Origin: Xenorhabdus doucetiae | GTDB taxonomy: Bacteria; Pseudomonadota; Gammaproteobacteria; Enterobacterales; Enterobacteriaceae | NCBI RefSeq assembly: GCF_000968195.1 | Contig: NZ_FO704550.1 | Coordinates: forward strand, 1,860,001 to 1,924,000 | Direction: 5' to 3' | Length of the DNA stretch: 64,000 nt | Part shown: in pieces, positions 1 through 8,166 of the stretch | Numbering within the stretch: the stretch's first letter is position 1 | How the letters are laid out: every line of letters begins with the position of its first letter | Made by a program: the position numbers and the translations under genes | The notes under the pieces: model-generated | Told to the model about the DNA's origin: nothing | The model's input: only the letters and a program-made list of their open reading frames with translations | The model's database searches: none

Positions 1-1
1 A

Positions 2-1009
2 GGGGATACGGGCTACGTTTATTTGAATAAGTTGGACTTTAGCATTCAGAGTTCCCACATTGATAAGCTGCCGGAATTGGATGTGAAGATCATGATGAAT
101 GTGGGTAATCCTGATCGGGCATTTGATTTCGCCTGTTTGCCCAATGAAGGCGTTGGCTTGGCGAGGTTGGAGTTTATTATTAACCGAATGATCGGGGTAC
201 ACCCTCGTGCCCTGCTCGAATTTTCCGAACAATCCCTTGATCTGCAAGAACAAATTAAGTCGTTGATGGTGGGTTATGATGATCCGGTTGAGTTTTATGT
301 TGGGAAATTGACCGAGGGAATTGCAACGCTGGCGGCAGCATTCTGGCCTAAACGCGTGATCGTTCGCTTATCCGATTTCAAATCTAATGAATATGCGAAC
401 TTAGTCGGTGGAGACCGCTATGAGCCACATGAAGAAAACCCGATGTTGGGTTTCCGTGGCGCAGGACGCTACGTTTCTGACAGTTTCCGCCAATGTTTTG
501 CTCTGGAGTGTGAGGCCGTCAAACGGGTACGTAATGTGATGGGGTTAACCAACGTTGAAGTGATGATCCCATTTGTGCGTACAGTTGCTCAGGCGGAAGC
601 GGTTATCGGGGAATTGGCCGCTCAAGGCTTGAAGCGCGGTGAAAATGGGTTGAAAGTCATCATGATGTGTGAAATCCCGTCGAATGCGTTATTGGCAGAG
701 CAATTCCTTGAACATTTTGACGGTTTCTCCATTGGCTCAAATGATATGACGCAATTGGCCTTGGGATTAGATCGTGATTCTGGGGTGGTATCCGAATTAT
801 TCGATGAACGTGATGATGCGGTGAAGCAATTGCTTTCTATGGCAATTCAGGCGGCTAAACGTCAGGGAAAATATGTTGGTATTTGTGGACAAGGCCCATC
901 GGATCATGAGGATTTTGCGCAGTGGTTAATGAAAGAGGGAATTGACAGCTTATCGTTGAATCCTGATACCGTTGTGAAAACGTGGATTTCTTTAGCCGGA
1001 AATCACTAA
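2..1009 (+). CDS. ppsA: Phosphoenolpyruvate synthase, C-terminal part (5' end outside window)
   Basis: This is the last 335 residues of PEP synthase, which converts pyruvate and ATP to PEP, AMP and phosphate for gluconeogenesis. The reading frame is open from base 2, so the gene continues to the left of the window; the TTG at 23 is internal. The segment is the PEP-utilising TIM-barrel domain, nearly identical to the E. coli protein, with the NVGNPDRAFDFACLPNEG block near its start and the C-terminal GICGQGPSDHEDFA block holding the catalytic proton-donor cysteine. The gene ends at a TAA and is followed 21 bases later by a strong terminator. No truncation or frameshift is visible. Confidence 0.97.
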   Translation, partial: GDTGYVYLNKLDFSIQSSHIDKLPELDVKIMMNVGNPDRAFDFACLPNEGVGLARLEFIINRMIGVHPRALLEFSEQSLDLQEQIKSLMVGYDDPVEFYVGKLTEGIATLAAAFWPKRVIVRLSDFKSNEYANLVGGDRYEPHEENPMLGFRGAGRYVSDSFRQCFALECEAVKRVRNVMGLTNVEVMIPFVRTVAQAEAVIGELAAQGLKRGENGLKVIMMCEIPSNALLAEQFLEHFDGFSIGSNDMTQLALGLDRDSGVVSELFDERDDAVKQLLSMAIQAAKRQGKYVGICGQGPSDHEDFAQWLMKEGIDSLSLNPDTVVKTWISLAGNH

Positions 1010-1030
1010 TCACATTTAATTCAGACCTAA

Positions 1031-1068
1031 ATATAAAAGCCTGTCAGAATACTTTCAGGCTTTTATAT
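1031..1068 (+). terminator. Rho-independent terminator of ppsA
   Basis: A perfect 13-bp inverted repeat (ATATAAAAGCCTG / CAGGCTTTTATAT) around a 12-base loop ends in a T-rich run. It lies just after the ppsA stop codon. Confidence 0.85.
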
Positions 1069-1083
1069 TTTATATAACATAAT

Positions 1084-1174
1084 AAATACGTTTTCCTCAT
1101 AGTGAGAGTCTGCAATCTTGTCCTGCGCACCGCGTGGGATAAAATTTGCGCTTATCATTTTGAAACGCTATTTA
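1084..1174 (+). repeat. Dispersed palindromic intergenic repeat, family A, copy 1
   Basis: This stretch aligns over about 90 bases with the reverse complement of 11841-11935. Shared blocks are ATAGTGAGAG, TGCAATCTTGTCC and TTGAAACGCTATTTA. The central hairpin that is perfect in copy 2 is degenerate here (TCTTGTCCTGCGC with GCGTGGGATAAAA). It lies between the ppsA terminator and the rprA terminator, outside genes. Confidence 0.8.
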
Positions 1175-1231
1175 TTTTGGGACATGGAGGATTAATTATG
1201 GAGGAATTATGAAGGAAATAAAAAAAATACC

Positions 1232-1350
1232 AAAAAAAAAGCCTATCATGGGCTGACAGGCAAAGACTACACACAGCAATATATATTACTTGATTGAACC
1301 CAACCTATGGCGTTGTAGGCTGAGATTGCAATACTCTGGGAAACGTTTGT
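1232..1350 (-). ncRNA. rprA: RprA regulatory small RNA
   Basis: Read on the minus strand, the 3' half is ATTGCTGTGTGTAGTCTTTG, identical to the conserved block of E. coli RprA, followed by a hairpin (GCCTGTCA with TGATAGGC) and a run of nine T residues that forms the terminator. E. coli rprA also lies beside ydiK, as here. RprA is an Hfq-dependent sRNA induced by the Rcs envelope-stress phosphorelay; it activates rpoS translation and represses csgD. The 5' part has diverged, so the 5' end near 1350 is uncertain. A possible -10 (TAGTAT, 1364-1369) would start the RNA near 1357. The identity of the 3' half is direct; the targets are inferred from the family. Confidence 0.88.
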
Positions 1351-1391
1351 TTCGATGAAATGAATACTAATTTAATACATCAGTTTATTCT

Positions 1392-1407
1392 TTAAGAATT
1401 CTCTTAA
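1392..1407 (-). promoter_or_regulatory. RcsB-box-like palindrome upstream of rprA
   Basis: TTAAGAATTCTCTTAA is an inverted repeat (TTAAGA/TCTTAA) about 35-50 bases upstream of the likely rprA start. It resembles the Rcs box (TAAGAAT..ATTCTTA type), and rprA is a known RcsB-activated gene in E. coli. The function is inferred from position and likeness. Confidence 0.5.
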
Positions 1408-1577
1408 TAAGTTTGGATTAGATAAGAAATTTTAGAAAAATAACTTTTTTGCAACAATTTACTTGCCGGGAGTGAGTTATTTTGAAAAATCAATTTGCAT
1501 TTCAGAGGGAGTTTGGATGATATATTCATCAATTTTATAATTGCGCGGAAATATTATTTTTCCGCGCAGTTACTTGA

Positions 1578-2687
1578 TTATTTAACTTGTTTTTCCCCGA
1601 AATGATTTTCACTATCAGCTATCTTGTTTTCGGGTTTAGGCACTTCATTCATCCATGCTAATAGTAAGCTGTAAGAAACAGCCAGTACGACTGGTCCAAT
1701 AAATAATCCGATAACACCTAATGAAAGTATTCCACCGATGACACCCGTCAGAATTAATACCATAGGTAAATCGGCACCCAGTCGGATCAGGAAGGGGCGC
1801 AGAACACCATCCATTGTGGTTAATATTAAGCTCCAGATGATTAAAATGGTTCCCCAGGTTGTTTCTCCCGTCCAATAAAGCCATGCAATCGATGGAACAA
1901 GGATAAGCAGAGGCCCAAGCTGGGCAACACAGCATACAAACATCAGCACGGTTAATATCATTGCGTAAGGAATGCCGGCAATGGCCAGACCAATTCCGCC
2001 AGCGATGGCCTGAACCAACGCCGTGACCACGACGCCAAGGGCTACGGCTCGAATGGATCGGGCTGCCAGCAATACGACGGCATCTCCCCGTTGATCTGCC
2101 AGCCGGATAGCAAAATGGCGGATACTCAGCATGACCTGATCACCTTTCCAATAAAGTAATACACTAAACATGACCATGAGAGCCAAATGGAAAAGAAAGC
2201 GTCCTGCATTAGCGGCTTGGGTAAGAAACCATGTTGCCGCCTTACCAATATAAGGGGGAATTTTGTTGAGAAGCATGTTACCGCCATCAGCCATCAAGCT
2301 CTGCCATTTAAAGTATAAATCATCGCCAATGACAGGTATCCGATTGAGCCACTCCAGTTGTGGAAGTTGGAAAGAAGCAGGGGATTTTGCCCAGGCAATC
2401 AATGGCGCACTATTTTCTACCAAACTGCTGACAAGCAGTGCAATGGGAATAACAAATAATAAAACCAGCAATAACGTCATGATAGAAACCGCAATCCAGC
2501 GTTTTCCCCATAATCGTTGCTGTAACTTTTCCAATAATGGCCAGGTTGCGATAACGACCATGCCTGACCAAATAAATCCTAAGACAAAGGGACTCAAGAC
2601 CCAAAAGCTGGTGGTAATGAGCAATAAAATGAAAAACAGGGCAAATAACAGCTTGGGGAGATCTAGGCGTGATGGTGATTTTTCCAT
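1578..2687 (-). CDS. ydiK: AI-2E/PerM family membrane transporter YdiK
   Basis: A 369-residue polytopic membrane protein closely like E. coli YdiK (370 aa) of the AI-2E/PerM exporter family; its substrate is not known. Hydrophobic segments are seen near residues 15-70, followed by a soluble loop, then a cluster of helices to the C-terminus. Conserved blocks include RAVALGVVVTALVQA and GVIGLFIGPVVLAVS. A longer reading frame begins at 2735, but the ATG at 2687 (MEKSPSRLD) is preceded by a GAGAA ribosome site at good spacing and matches the family start. The gene is divergent from ydiJ, with rprA downstream, as in E. coli. Confidence 0.92.
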   Translation of the reverse strand: MEKSPSRLDLPKLLFALFFILLLITTSFWVLSPFVLGFIWSGMVVIATWPLLEKLQQRLWGKRWIAVSIMTLLLVLLFVIPIALLVSSLVENSAPLIAWAKSPASFQLPQLEWLNRIPVIGDDLYFKWQSLMADGGNMLLNKIPPYIGKAATWFLTQAANAGRFLFHLALMVMFSVLLYWKGDQVMLSIRHFAIRLADQRGDAVVLLAARSIRAVALGVVVTALVQAIAGGIGLAIAGIPYAMILTVLMFVCCVAQLGPLLILVPSIAWLYWTGETTWGTILIIWSLILTTMDGVLRPFLIRLGADLPMVLILTGVIGGILSLGVIGLFIGPVVLAVSYSLLLAWMNEVPKPENKIADSENHFGEKQVK

Positions 2688-2914
2688 GAAATCATTTCTC
2701 AGGTAATTAATACGGTTGGCAGTAACAAAGGTCATTAAATATAACGTTATTTCATTGGTTGCTCAAAATCGATAAATATTGTGATATGGTTTAAAGCCAG
2801 TCTGCCCAGAAATCAGAAAATTGTCTGAGTGACGCTATCCAAGATAGTATATAGATCAAGATAGTTATAGATAAAGCAATGTGGATACTTATTAGAATAA
2901 GGGGCAATTAGCCA

Positions 2915-5900
2915 ATGATCCCACGTATATCACAAGCCCCCCATGTCAGTGAACTGACACAGGATTATTTGACTGCACTGAAAGAAGCCGGCTTTACCGG
3001 AGACACCACCAGCAGCTATGCCGATAGGCTGACGATGGCGACAGATAACAGTATTTATCAACTGTTGCCACAAGCGGTTGTATTTCCTCGTTCCAGTGCC
3101 GATGTTGTATTATTGACAAGAATAGCAGGCGAGGCGCGTTTTAAGACGCTGACCTTTACCCCTCGCGGCGGCGGAACTGGCACAAATGGACAATCACTTA
3201 ACAATGGCATTGTGGTGGATATGTCCCGCCATATGAACCGTATTCTGGAAATCAATCCAGAACAGGGATGGGTAAGAGTAGAAGCCGGCGTTATCAAAGA
3301 TCAACTTAATCAATATCTAAAACCTTACGGTTATTTTTTCTCTCCCGAACTGTCAACCAGTAATCGCGCCACATTGGGCGGCATGATCAATACCGATGCT
3401 TCCGGTCAGGGATCACTGGTCTATGGCAAAACCTCAGATCACGTACTGGGTGTACGCGCGGTTCTATTGGGAGGGGAAATGTTAGACACCCGTCCCATGA
3501 GCACCGCATTGGCGGAATCGATTGCCCAAGAAGAGAGTGTGGTTGGTCGGGTATATAAAACGGTACTGGAACGTTGCCGTGAACAACGGAAATTAATTAT
3601 TGAGAAGTTTCCCAAACTCAATCGGTTTCTGACCGGATACGATTTGCGCCATGTATTCAGCGACGATATGCGGTCTTTTGATCTCACCCGCATCTTAACG
3701 GGTTCTGAAGGTACGCTGGCTTTCATTACAGAGGCGACACTGGATATCACGCCGTTACCCAAAGTCAGGCGATTGGTGAATGTCAAATATGACTCTTTTG
3801 ATTCTGCCCTGCGCAATGCCCCTTTTATGGTGGAAGCCAAGGCGCTCTCCGTTGAAACGGTAGACTCTAAGGTACTCAATCTGGCACGTGAAGATATTAT
3901 CTGGCATTCAGTAAAAGAATTGATTACGGATGTGCCTGATAAGGACATGCAAGGTCTGAATATTGTCGAATTCAGTGGCAATGATGAACCGGAAATTGAT
4001 CAGCAATTGCAAGCGCTTTGCTTGCGGCTGGATGAATTAATGGAAAAAAATCAGGCGGGCATTATTGGTTATCAGACCTGCCATGATCTGCGGGATATTG
4101 AGCGTATTTATGCCATGCGGAAAAAATCTGTCGGATTATTGGGCAACAGTAAAGGCGCAGCGAAACCCATTCCTTTTGTCGAAGATACCTGTGTTCCTCC
4201 CCAATATCTTGCTGATTATATCGCTGAATTTCGCCAGCTTTTGGACAGTCACAAGCTGAGTTACGGCATGTTCGGGCATGTGGACGCCGGTGTTCTGCAT
4301 GTGCGTCCTGCGCTGGATATGTGTGATCCGGAGCAGGAAATGTTGATGAAACAGATTTCTGATGAAGTCGTTCAGTTGACCGCTAAGTACGGCGGTTTGC
4401 TATGGGGCGAGCATGGAAAGGGCTTTCGGGCAGAATATAGCCCGGCCTTTTTTGGTGAGACTTTGTATAACGAACTGCGGCGGATAAAGGCGGCATTTGA
4501 TCCGCTTAATCGGTTAAATCCGGGGAAAATTTGTCCGCCCATCGGAGCCGATGCGCCAATGATGAAAGTGGATGCTGCTAAACGCGGGACTTATGATCGT
4601 ACTATTCCTGTCAATGTCAGAACGGCATTCCGTGGAGCGATGGAGTGTAACGGTAATGGGTTATGTTTCAATTTCGATGTTAAAAGCCCCATGTGCCCGT
4701 CAATGAAAATTAGCCAGCATCGCATCCATTCTCCCAAAGGCAGGGCGACTTTGGTCAGAGAGTGGTTGCGGCTTTTGACGGAGCAGGGGGTAGAACCCAA
4801 GTTACTGGAGCACGGGCTGGAGCAGGCACGCCCTAGTTTGCGGGGCTTGATTGAAAAGACACGGCATAGTTGGCAGGCATGGCGGGGTGAATACGATTTT
4901 TCACACGAAGTTAAAGAGGCGATGTCGGGGTGTTTAGCCTGTAAGGCGTGTTCAACACAATGTCCGATCAAAATCGACGTCCCTTCGTTTCGTTCACGCT
5001 TCTTAGCGTTGTATCACAGCCGTTATCTGCGTCCATTGCGTGATCATATTGTTGCCAATGTTGAACACAGTACGCCACTGATGGCGAAAGCGCCGCGCGC
5101 ATTTAATTTTTTCCTGAAACAACCGTGGGTACAAAAAATCAGCCAGCATACCCTTGGCATGACTGATCTGCCGTTGCTCTCTTACCCGACATTGCAACAG
5201 CAACTTGCCGGTCACTACGCAGCAAGAACCACGCTGGAACAGTTGGAAGATTTATCTCCCTCTCAGCGTGCCCAACATGTGTTAATTGTTCAAGATCCTT
5301 TTACCAGTTACTACGATGCGAAAGTGGTCACTGATTTTGTGTTGCTGGCAGAAAAATTGGGATATAAGCCCGTTTTACTGCCATTTTCACCCAATGGAAA
5401 AGCGCAACATGTCAAAGGCTTTTTGCAGCGATTTACCAAAACTGCGGAGAAAACAGCAGATTTCCTGAACCGGATCGCACGTCTGAATATTCCCATGATA
5501 GGTGTCGATCCGGCTCTGGTTCTGTGTTATCGGGATGAATACAACGATATTCTCGGTGAACGGCGGGGGAATTTTAACGTTCAGTTGGTGCACGAATGGT
5601 TAACTGACATCCTGCCGGAAAAAATGTCACAAACGAAAAGTAGTGATGATTCAATATCCCTACATGACTGGTACTTACTGGGGCACTGTACCGAAGTGAC
5701 AGCGCTACCGGGTAGTAGTCAGCAGTGGGCGGATATCTTCCGCCATTTTGGTCATCAATTGAAGCATGTCAGTGTCGGATGTTGTGGCATGGCGGGCACA
5801 TATGGCCATGAAAAGAAAAACCTGGCGCGATCGATTGGCATCTACTCACTTTCATGGGCACCGGCACTGAAAAATTTATCTTTAGAGCATTGCCTGAGTA

Positions 5901-5989
5901 CCGGATATTCGTGTCGCAGTCAGGTGAAACGTATAGAAGGAAAACCACTTAAACATCCATTACAAGCCTTATTGGAGATAATGCCGTGA
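2915..5989 (+). CDS. ydiJ: FAD-linked oxidase/iron-sulfur protein YdiJ (D-2-hydroxyglutarate dehydrogenase type)
   Basis: A 1024-residue fusion close in length to E. coli YdiJ (1018 aa). Residues about 45-280 form a FAD_binding_4 domain with the flavin loop PRGGGTGTNGQSL. A FAD-oxidase C-terminal domain follows to about 540, then cysteine-rich iron-sulfur segments (CNGNGLC..MCPS near 577-595; CLACKACSTQCP near 671-682), and a C-terminal heterodisulfide-reductase-like part with GCCGMAG. Family members oxidise D-2-hydroxyacids, and YdiJ homologues have been shown to act on D-2-hydroxyglutarate. The start has AAGGGG upstream. The stop overlaps the menI start by four bases (GTGA), so the two genes are cotranscribed and translationally coupled. 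Confidence 0.93.
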   Translation: MIPRISQAPHVSELTQDYLTALKEAGFTGDTTSSYADRLTMATDNSIYQLLPQAVVFPRSSADVVLLTRIAGEARFKTLTFTPRGGGTGTNGQSLNNGIVVDMSRHMNRILEINPEQGWVRVEAGVIKDQLNQYLKPYGYFFSPELSTSNRATLGGMINTDASGQGSLVYGKTSDHVLGVRAVLLGGEMLDTRPMSTALAESIAQEESVVGRVYKTVLERCREQRKLIIEKFPKLNRFLTGYDLRHVFSDDMRSFDLTRILTGSEGTLAFITEATLDITPLPKVRRLVNVKYDSFDSALRNAPFMVEAKALSVETVDSKVLNLAREDIIWHSVKELITDVPDKDMQGLNIVEFSGNDEPEIDQQLQALCLRLDELMEKNQAGIIGYQTCHDLRDIERIYAMRKKSVGLLGNSKGAAKPIPFVEDTCVPPQYLADYIAEFRQLLDSHKLSYGMFGHVDAGVLHVRPALDMCDPEQEMLMKQISDEVVQLTAKYGGLLWGEHGKGFRAEYSPAFFGETLYNELRRIKAAFDPLNRLNPGKICPPIGADAPMMKVDAAKRGTYDRTIPVNVRTAFRGAMECNGNGLCFNFDVKSPMCPSMKISQHRIHSPKGRATLVREWLRLLTEQGVEPKLLEHGLEQARPSLRGLIEKTRHSWQAWRGEYDFSHEVKEAMSGCLACKACSTQCPIKIDVPSFRSRFLALYHSRYLRPLRDHIVANVEHSTPLMAKAPRAFNFFLKQPWVQKISQHTLGMTDLPLLSYPTLQQQLAGHYAARTTLEQLEDLSPSQRAQHVLIVQDPFTSYYDAKVVTDFVLLAEKLGYKPVLLPFSPNGKAQHVKGFLQRFTKTAEKTADFLNRIARLNIPMIGVDPALVLCYRDEYNDILGERRGNFNVQLVHEWLTDILPEKMSQTKSSDDSISLHDWYLLGHCTEVTALPGSSQQWADIFRHFGHQLKHVSVGCCGMAGTYGHEKKNLARSIGIYSLSWAPALKNLSLEHCLSTGYSCRSQVKRIEGKPLKHPLQALLEIMP

Positions 5990-6399
5990 TTTGGAAACGT
6001 AATATCGATGTGAATACCCTGAATCAATTTAATGATCAGTGTATGGTAAAACATGTAGGGATCGAATTTACCCAGCTTGGCGATGATTTTATTGAAGGAA
6101 CCATGCCAGTCGATCAACGAACTAAACAACCCTTCGGGATACTGCATGGTGGGGCATCGGTGGTATTGGCCGAAACACTCGGCTCCATTGCCGGTTATCT
6201 CTGTTCGGAAGGTGAACAGAAAGTCGTGGGAGTAGAAATAAATGCTAACCACCTTAAATCGGTTCGTGAAGGCACGGTCAAAGGGATTTGCAAGCCGATT
6301 CATCTTGGCCGCTCACATCAGGTCTGGCAGATTGACATTTATAATGATCAGCAACAATTATGCTGCACATCTCGCCTGACAACGGCGGTGTTATCTTAG
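5986..6399 (+). CDS. menI: 1,4-dihydroxy-2-naphthoyl-CoA hydrolase MenI
   Basis: A 137-residue hotdog-fold thioesterase matching E. coli MenI/YdiI in length. It hydrolyses DHNA-CoA to 1,4-dihydroxy-2-naphthoate in menaquinone synthesis. The conserved segment FGILHGGASVVLAETLGS (residues 50-67) carries the catalytic Glu63. The GTG start overlaps the ydiJ stop (GTGA). In E. coli the suf operon lies next on this side; here the next gene is ldtE. Confidence 0.94.
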   Translation: MIWKRNIDVNTLNQFNDQCMVKHVGIEFTQLGDDFIEGTMPVDQRTKQPFGILHGGASVVLAETLGSIAGYLCSEGEQKVVGVEINANHLKSVREGTVKGICKPIHLGRSHQVWQIDIYNDQQQLCCTSRLTTAVLS

Positions 6400-6427
6400 T
6401 ATTATCTCATCGTTTTATCCTGTTTTT

Positions 6428-6456
6428 GTTCCTGCCGGTATTTGGCCGGCGGGAAC
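6428..6456 (+). terminator. Hairpin after menI, probable terminator
   Basis: GTTCCTGCCGG pairs with CCGGCGGGAAC (one G-U pair) around a 7-base loop. Only a mixed CT-rich tract follows, so it may be a weak or Rho-assisted terminator. Confidence 0.55.
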
Positions 6457-6555
6457 AGCCTTCCTCTTTGATTGCTACGAATGCGATAGAATAGTTTGGC
6501 AGAATAGTCTATTAATTAACCACAAACGTTTAAGTATCATTTTCAGGAAGCCTGT

Positions 6556-7533
6556 ATGAAGCGATCTTTAACTGTTATCGGCATGTTCTTGAGCAGCATG
6601 TTATCGTTAAGTGGATTGACTAATATCGCCCATGCTGTCGAGTATCCATTGCCTCCTGCTAATAGCCGCCTGATTGGCGTTAATTCCACCTATATTGTGC
6701 CTGATGACGGGCGCCCATTAGAGTATATTGCTGCCAACTACCAGATAGGGTTACTGGCGATGTTGGAAGCGAATCCAGGGGTTGATCCCTATTTGCCTAA
6801 GCCCGGTACTGAGTTAATGATTCCCTCCCAGATGCTGCTGCCAGACACGCCTCGTCAGGGAATTATTATCAATCTGGCTGAACTCAGGCTCTATTATTTC
6901 CCTGAGGGAAAGGATTATGTTGTTGTGTATCCTATTGGTATTGGTCAGCTTGGGCGCAATACGCCAACCATGACAACATCTGTCAGCCAATTGATCGAGC
7001 ATCCGACGTGGACGCCAACCACGAATATTCGCAAGGATTATGCCAGTCGGGGAATCATTTTACCTGCCGTAATACCTGCGGGGCCTGATAATCCAATGGG
7101 GGATTTTGCCTTACGCTTGGCTGCCGGACGTGGCGAATATTTGATCCACGGTACAAATGCCAATTTCGGTATTGGTATGCGAGTGAGTTCAGGATGTATT
7201 CGTTTGCGGCCCAATGATATTGAGGATTTGTTCCGTACTGTCCCACGAGGAACGCGTGTTCAGATCATTAATGAACCGGTAAAATATGCTGTTGAGCCGG
7301 ATGGTAAGCGCTATGTGGAAGTTCATCAGCCGCTTTCTCGTAAAGAGACAGATGATCCACAGACAATACCGATCCCACGTTCTGAAAGTTTGGTGAAGTT
7401 CATTAATAGTGGGGAAACCGATGAATTTCTGGTTGATCAAGCCATTATTCGTCGTTCAGGAATACCCACGCAGGTAAATGCAGAACAGGTTGCTAAGATA
7501 CCGCCATTACACCAGCCTGGGCCGATTTATTAA
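6556..7533 (+). CDS. ldtE: L,D-transpeptidase (ErfK/YbiS/YnhG family)
   Basis: A 325-residue periplasmic L,D-transpeptidase. Residues 1-27 form a Sec signal peptide with a likely cut after AHA. A LysM-like peptidoglycan-binding segment follows (about 43-97), then the YkuD catalytic domain with H198 and the SSGCIRL motif holding catalytic Cys214. Such enzymes make 3-3 crosslinks or attach Braun lipoprotein to peptidoglycan. The gene is convergent with lpp, as in E. coli, where the neighbour is LdtE (YnhG). Which of the two reactions this protein performs cannot be told from sequence. Confidence 0.93.
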   Translation: MKRSLTVIGMFLSSMLSLSGLTNIAHAVEYPLPPANSRLIGVNSTYIVPDDGRPLEYIAANYQIGLLAMLEANPGVDPYLPKPGTELMIPSQMLLPDTPRQGIIINLAELRLYYFPEGKDYVVVYPIGIGQLGRNTPTMTTSVSQLIEHPTWTPTTNIRKDYASRGIILPAVIPAGPDNPMGDFALRLAAGRGEYLIHGTNANFGIGMRVSSGCIRLRPNDIEDLFRTVPRGTRVQIINEPVKYAVEPDGKRYVEVHQPLSRKETDDPQTIPIPRSESLVKFINSGETDEFLVDQAIIRRSGIPTQVNAEQVAKIPPLHQPGPIY

Positions 7534-7579
7534 CTGAAACCTAAGAAACTGGCAAATACGGGGCAGGAAGCCGAAGTAG

Positions 7580-7605
7580 AAATGGCGTACAGTGGTACGC
7601 CATTT
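7580..7605. terminator. Bidirectional terminator between ldtE and lpp
   Basis: AAATGGCGTAC and GTACGCCATTT form a perfect 11-bp stem around AGTG. T or A runs flank it on both strands, so it can end the convergent ldtE and lpp transcripts. The E. coli lpp terminator is alike. Confidence 0.9.
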
Positions 7606-7636
7606 TGTTATCAACTCATTCTATCTACTACAAAGA

Positions 7637-7873
7637 TTATTTCTTGTATGAACGAACCTGGTTATCAAGGCGCTGATTCGCGCGAGCAGCTTCATCTCTG
7701 GCTGATTGTACATCAGAACGAATAGAACTGATGTCACTGCTCAATTGGTCAACTTTAGAACCGAGAGTTTGCACCTGAGAAGCAAGCTGTTCAACTTTCG
7801 TTGCGCTTGAGCAACCTGCCAGCAGGGTGGAAGCCAGAATTACTGCACCAAATACAACTTTAGTACGATTCAT
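7637..7873 (-). CDS. lpp: Major outer membrane (Braun) lipoprotein Lpp
   Basis: A 78-residue lipoprotein with signal peptide and lipobox LLAGC (lipidated Cys near residue 20), a heptad-repeat helix that forms a trimeric coiled coil, and a C-terminal lysine (SYKK) for covalent attachment to peptidoglycan. The ATG at 7873 is chosen over the GTG directly before it because the GAGGG ribosome site is then 7 bases away. The leader GGAGATTAAC..AATCTAGAGGG matches the E. coli lpp leader closely. It is probably one of the most abundant cell proteins. Confidence 0.97.
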   Translation of the reverse strand: MNRTKVVFGAVILASTLLAGCSSATKVEQLASQVQTLGSKVDQLSSDISSIRSDVQSARDEAARANQRLDNQVRSYKK

Positions 7874-7916
7874 CACATTACCCTCTAGATTAAGTTAATC
7901 TCCAAGTAGCCATCTA

Positions 7917-7946
7917 AGTATTACACAAACTATTTTAGAAAGAGAA
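7917..7946 (-). promoter_or_regulatory. lpp promoter
   Basis: On the minus strand TGTGTAATACTT matches the E. coli lpp -10 region (TAATACT, 7917-7923), with a weak -35 (TTCTCT, 7941-7946) behind an AT-rich upstream tract. The likely start lies in the conserved GGCTACTTGGAG leader. Confidence 0.75.
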
Positions 7947-8060
7947 TAAATTTTTGCTATGAAAAAAATTTTTACCTTTCTTTATCTCAAAATAAGCCAA
8001 TAATTTTTGGATATCGGCAATAAAATGGCAGCCGAATAGATGATTTAACCAGAATAATCA

Positions 8061-8099
8061 AAAAAGCCCAATCTGCATAATACAAATATGGGCTTCTTT
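8061..8099 (-). terminator. Terminator of pykF
   Basis: On the minus strand AAGCCCA pairs with TGGGCTT, and TTTTTGATT follows. It lies about 70 bases after the pykF stop. Confidence 0.75.
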
Positions 8100-8166
8100 G
8101 ATTGCCAGTGCTGTCCGGGAAGACTATCCAAGGTTAGACAGCGCGGTTATTGATGGCTTTTAAGCC

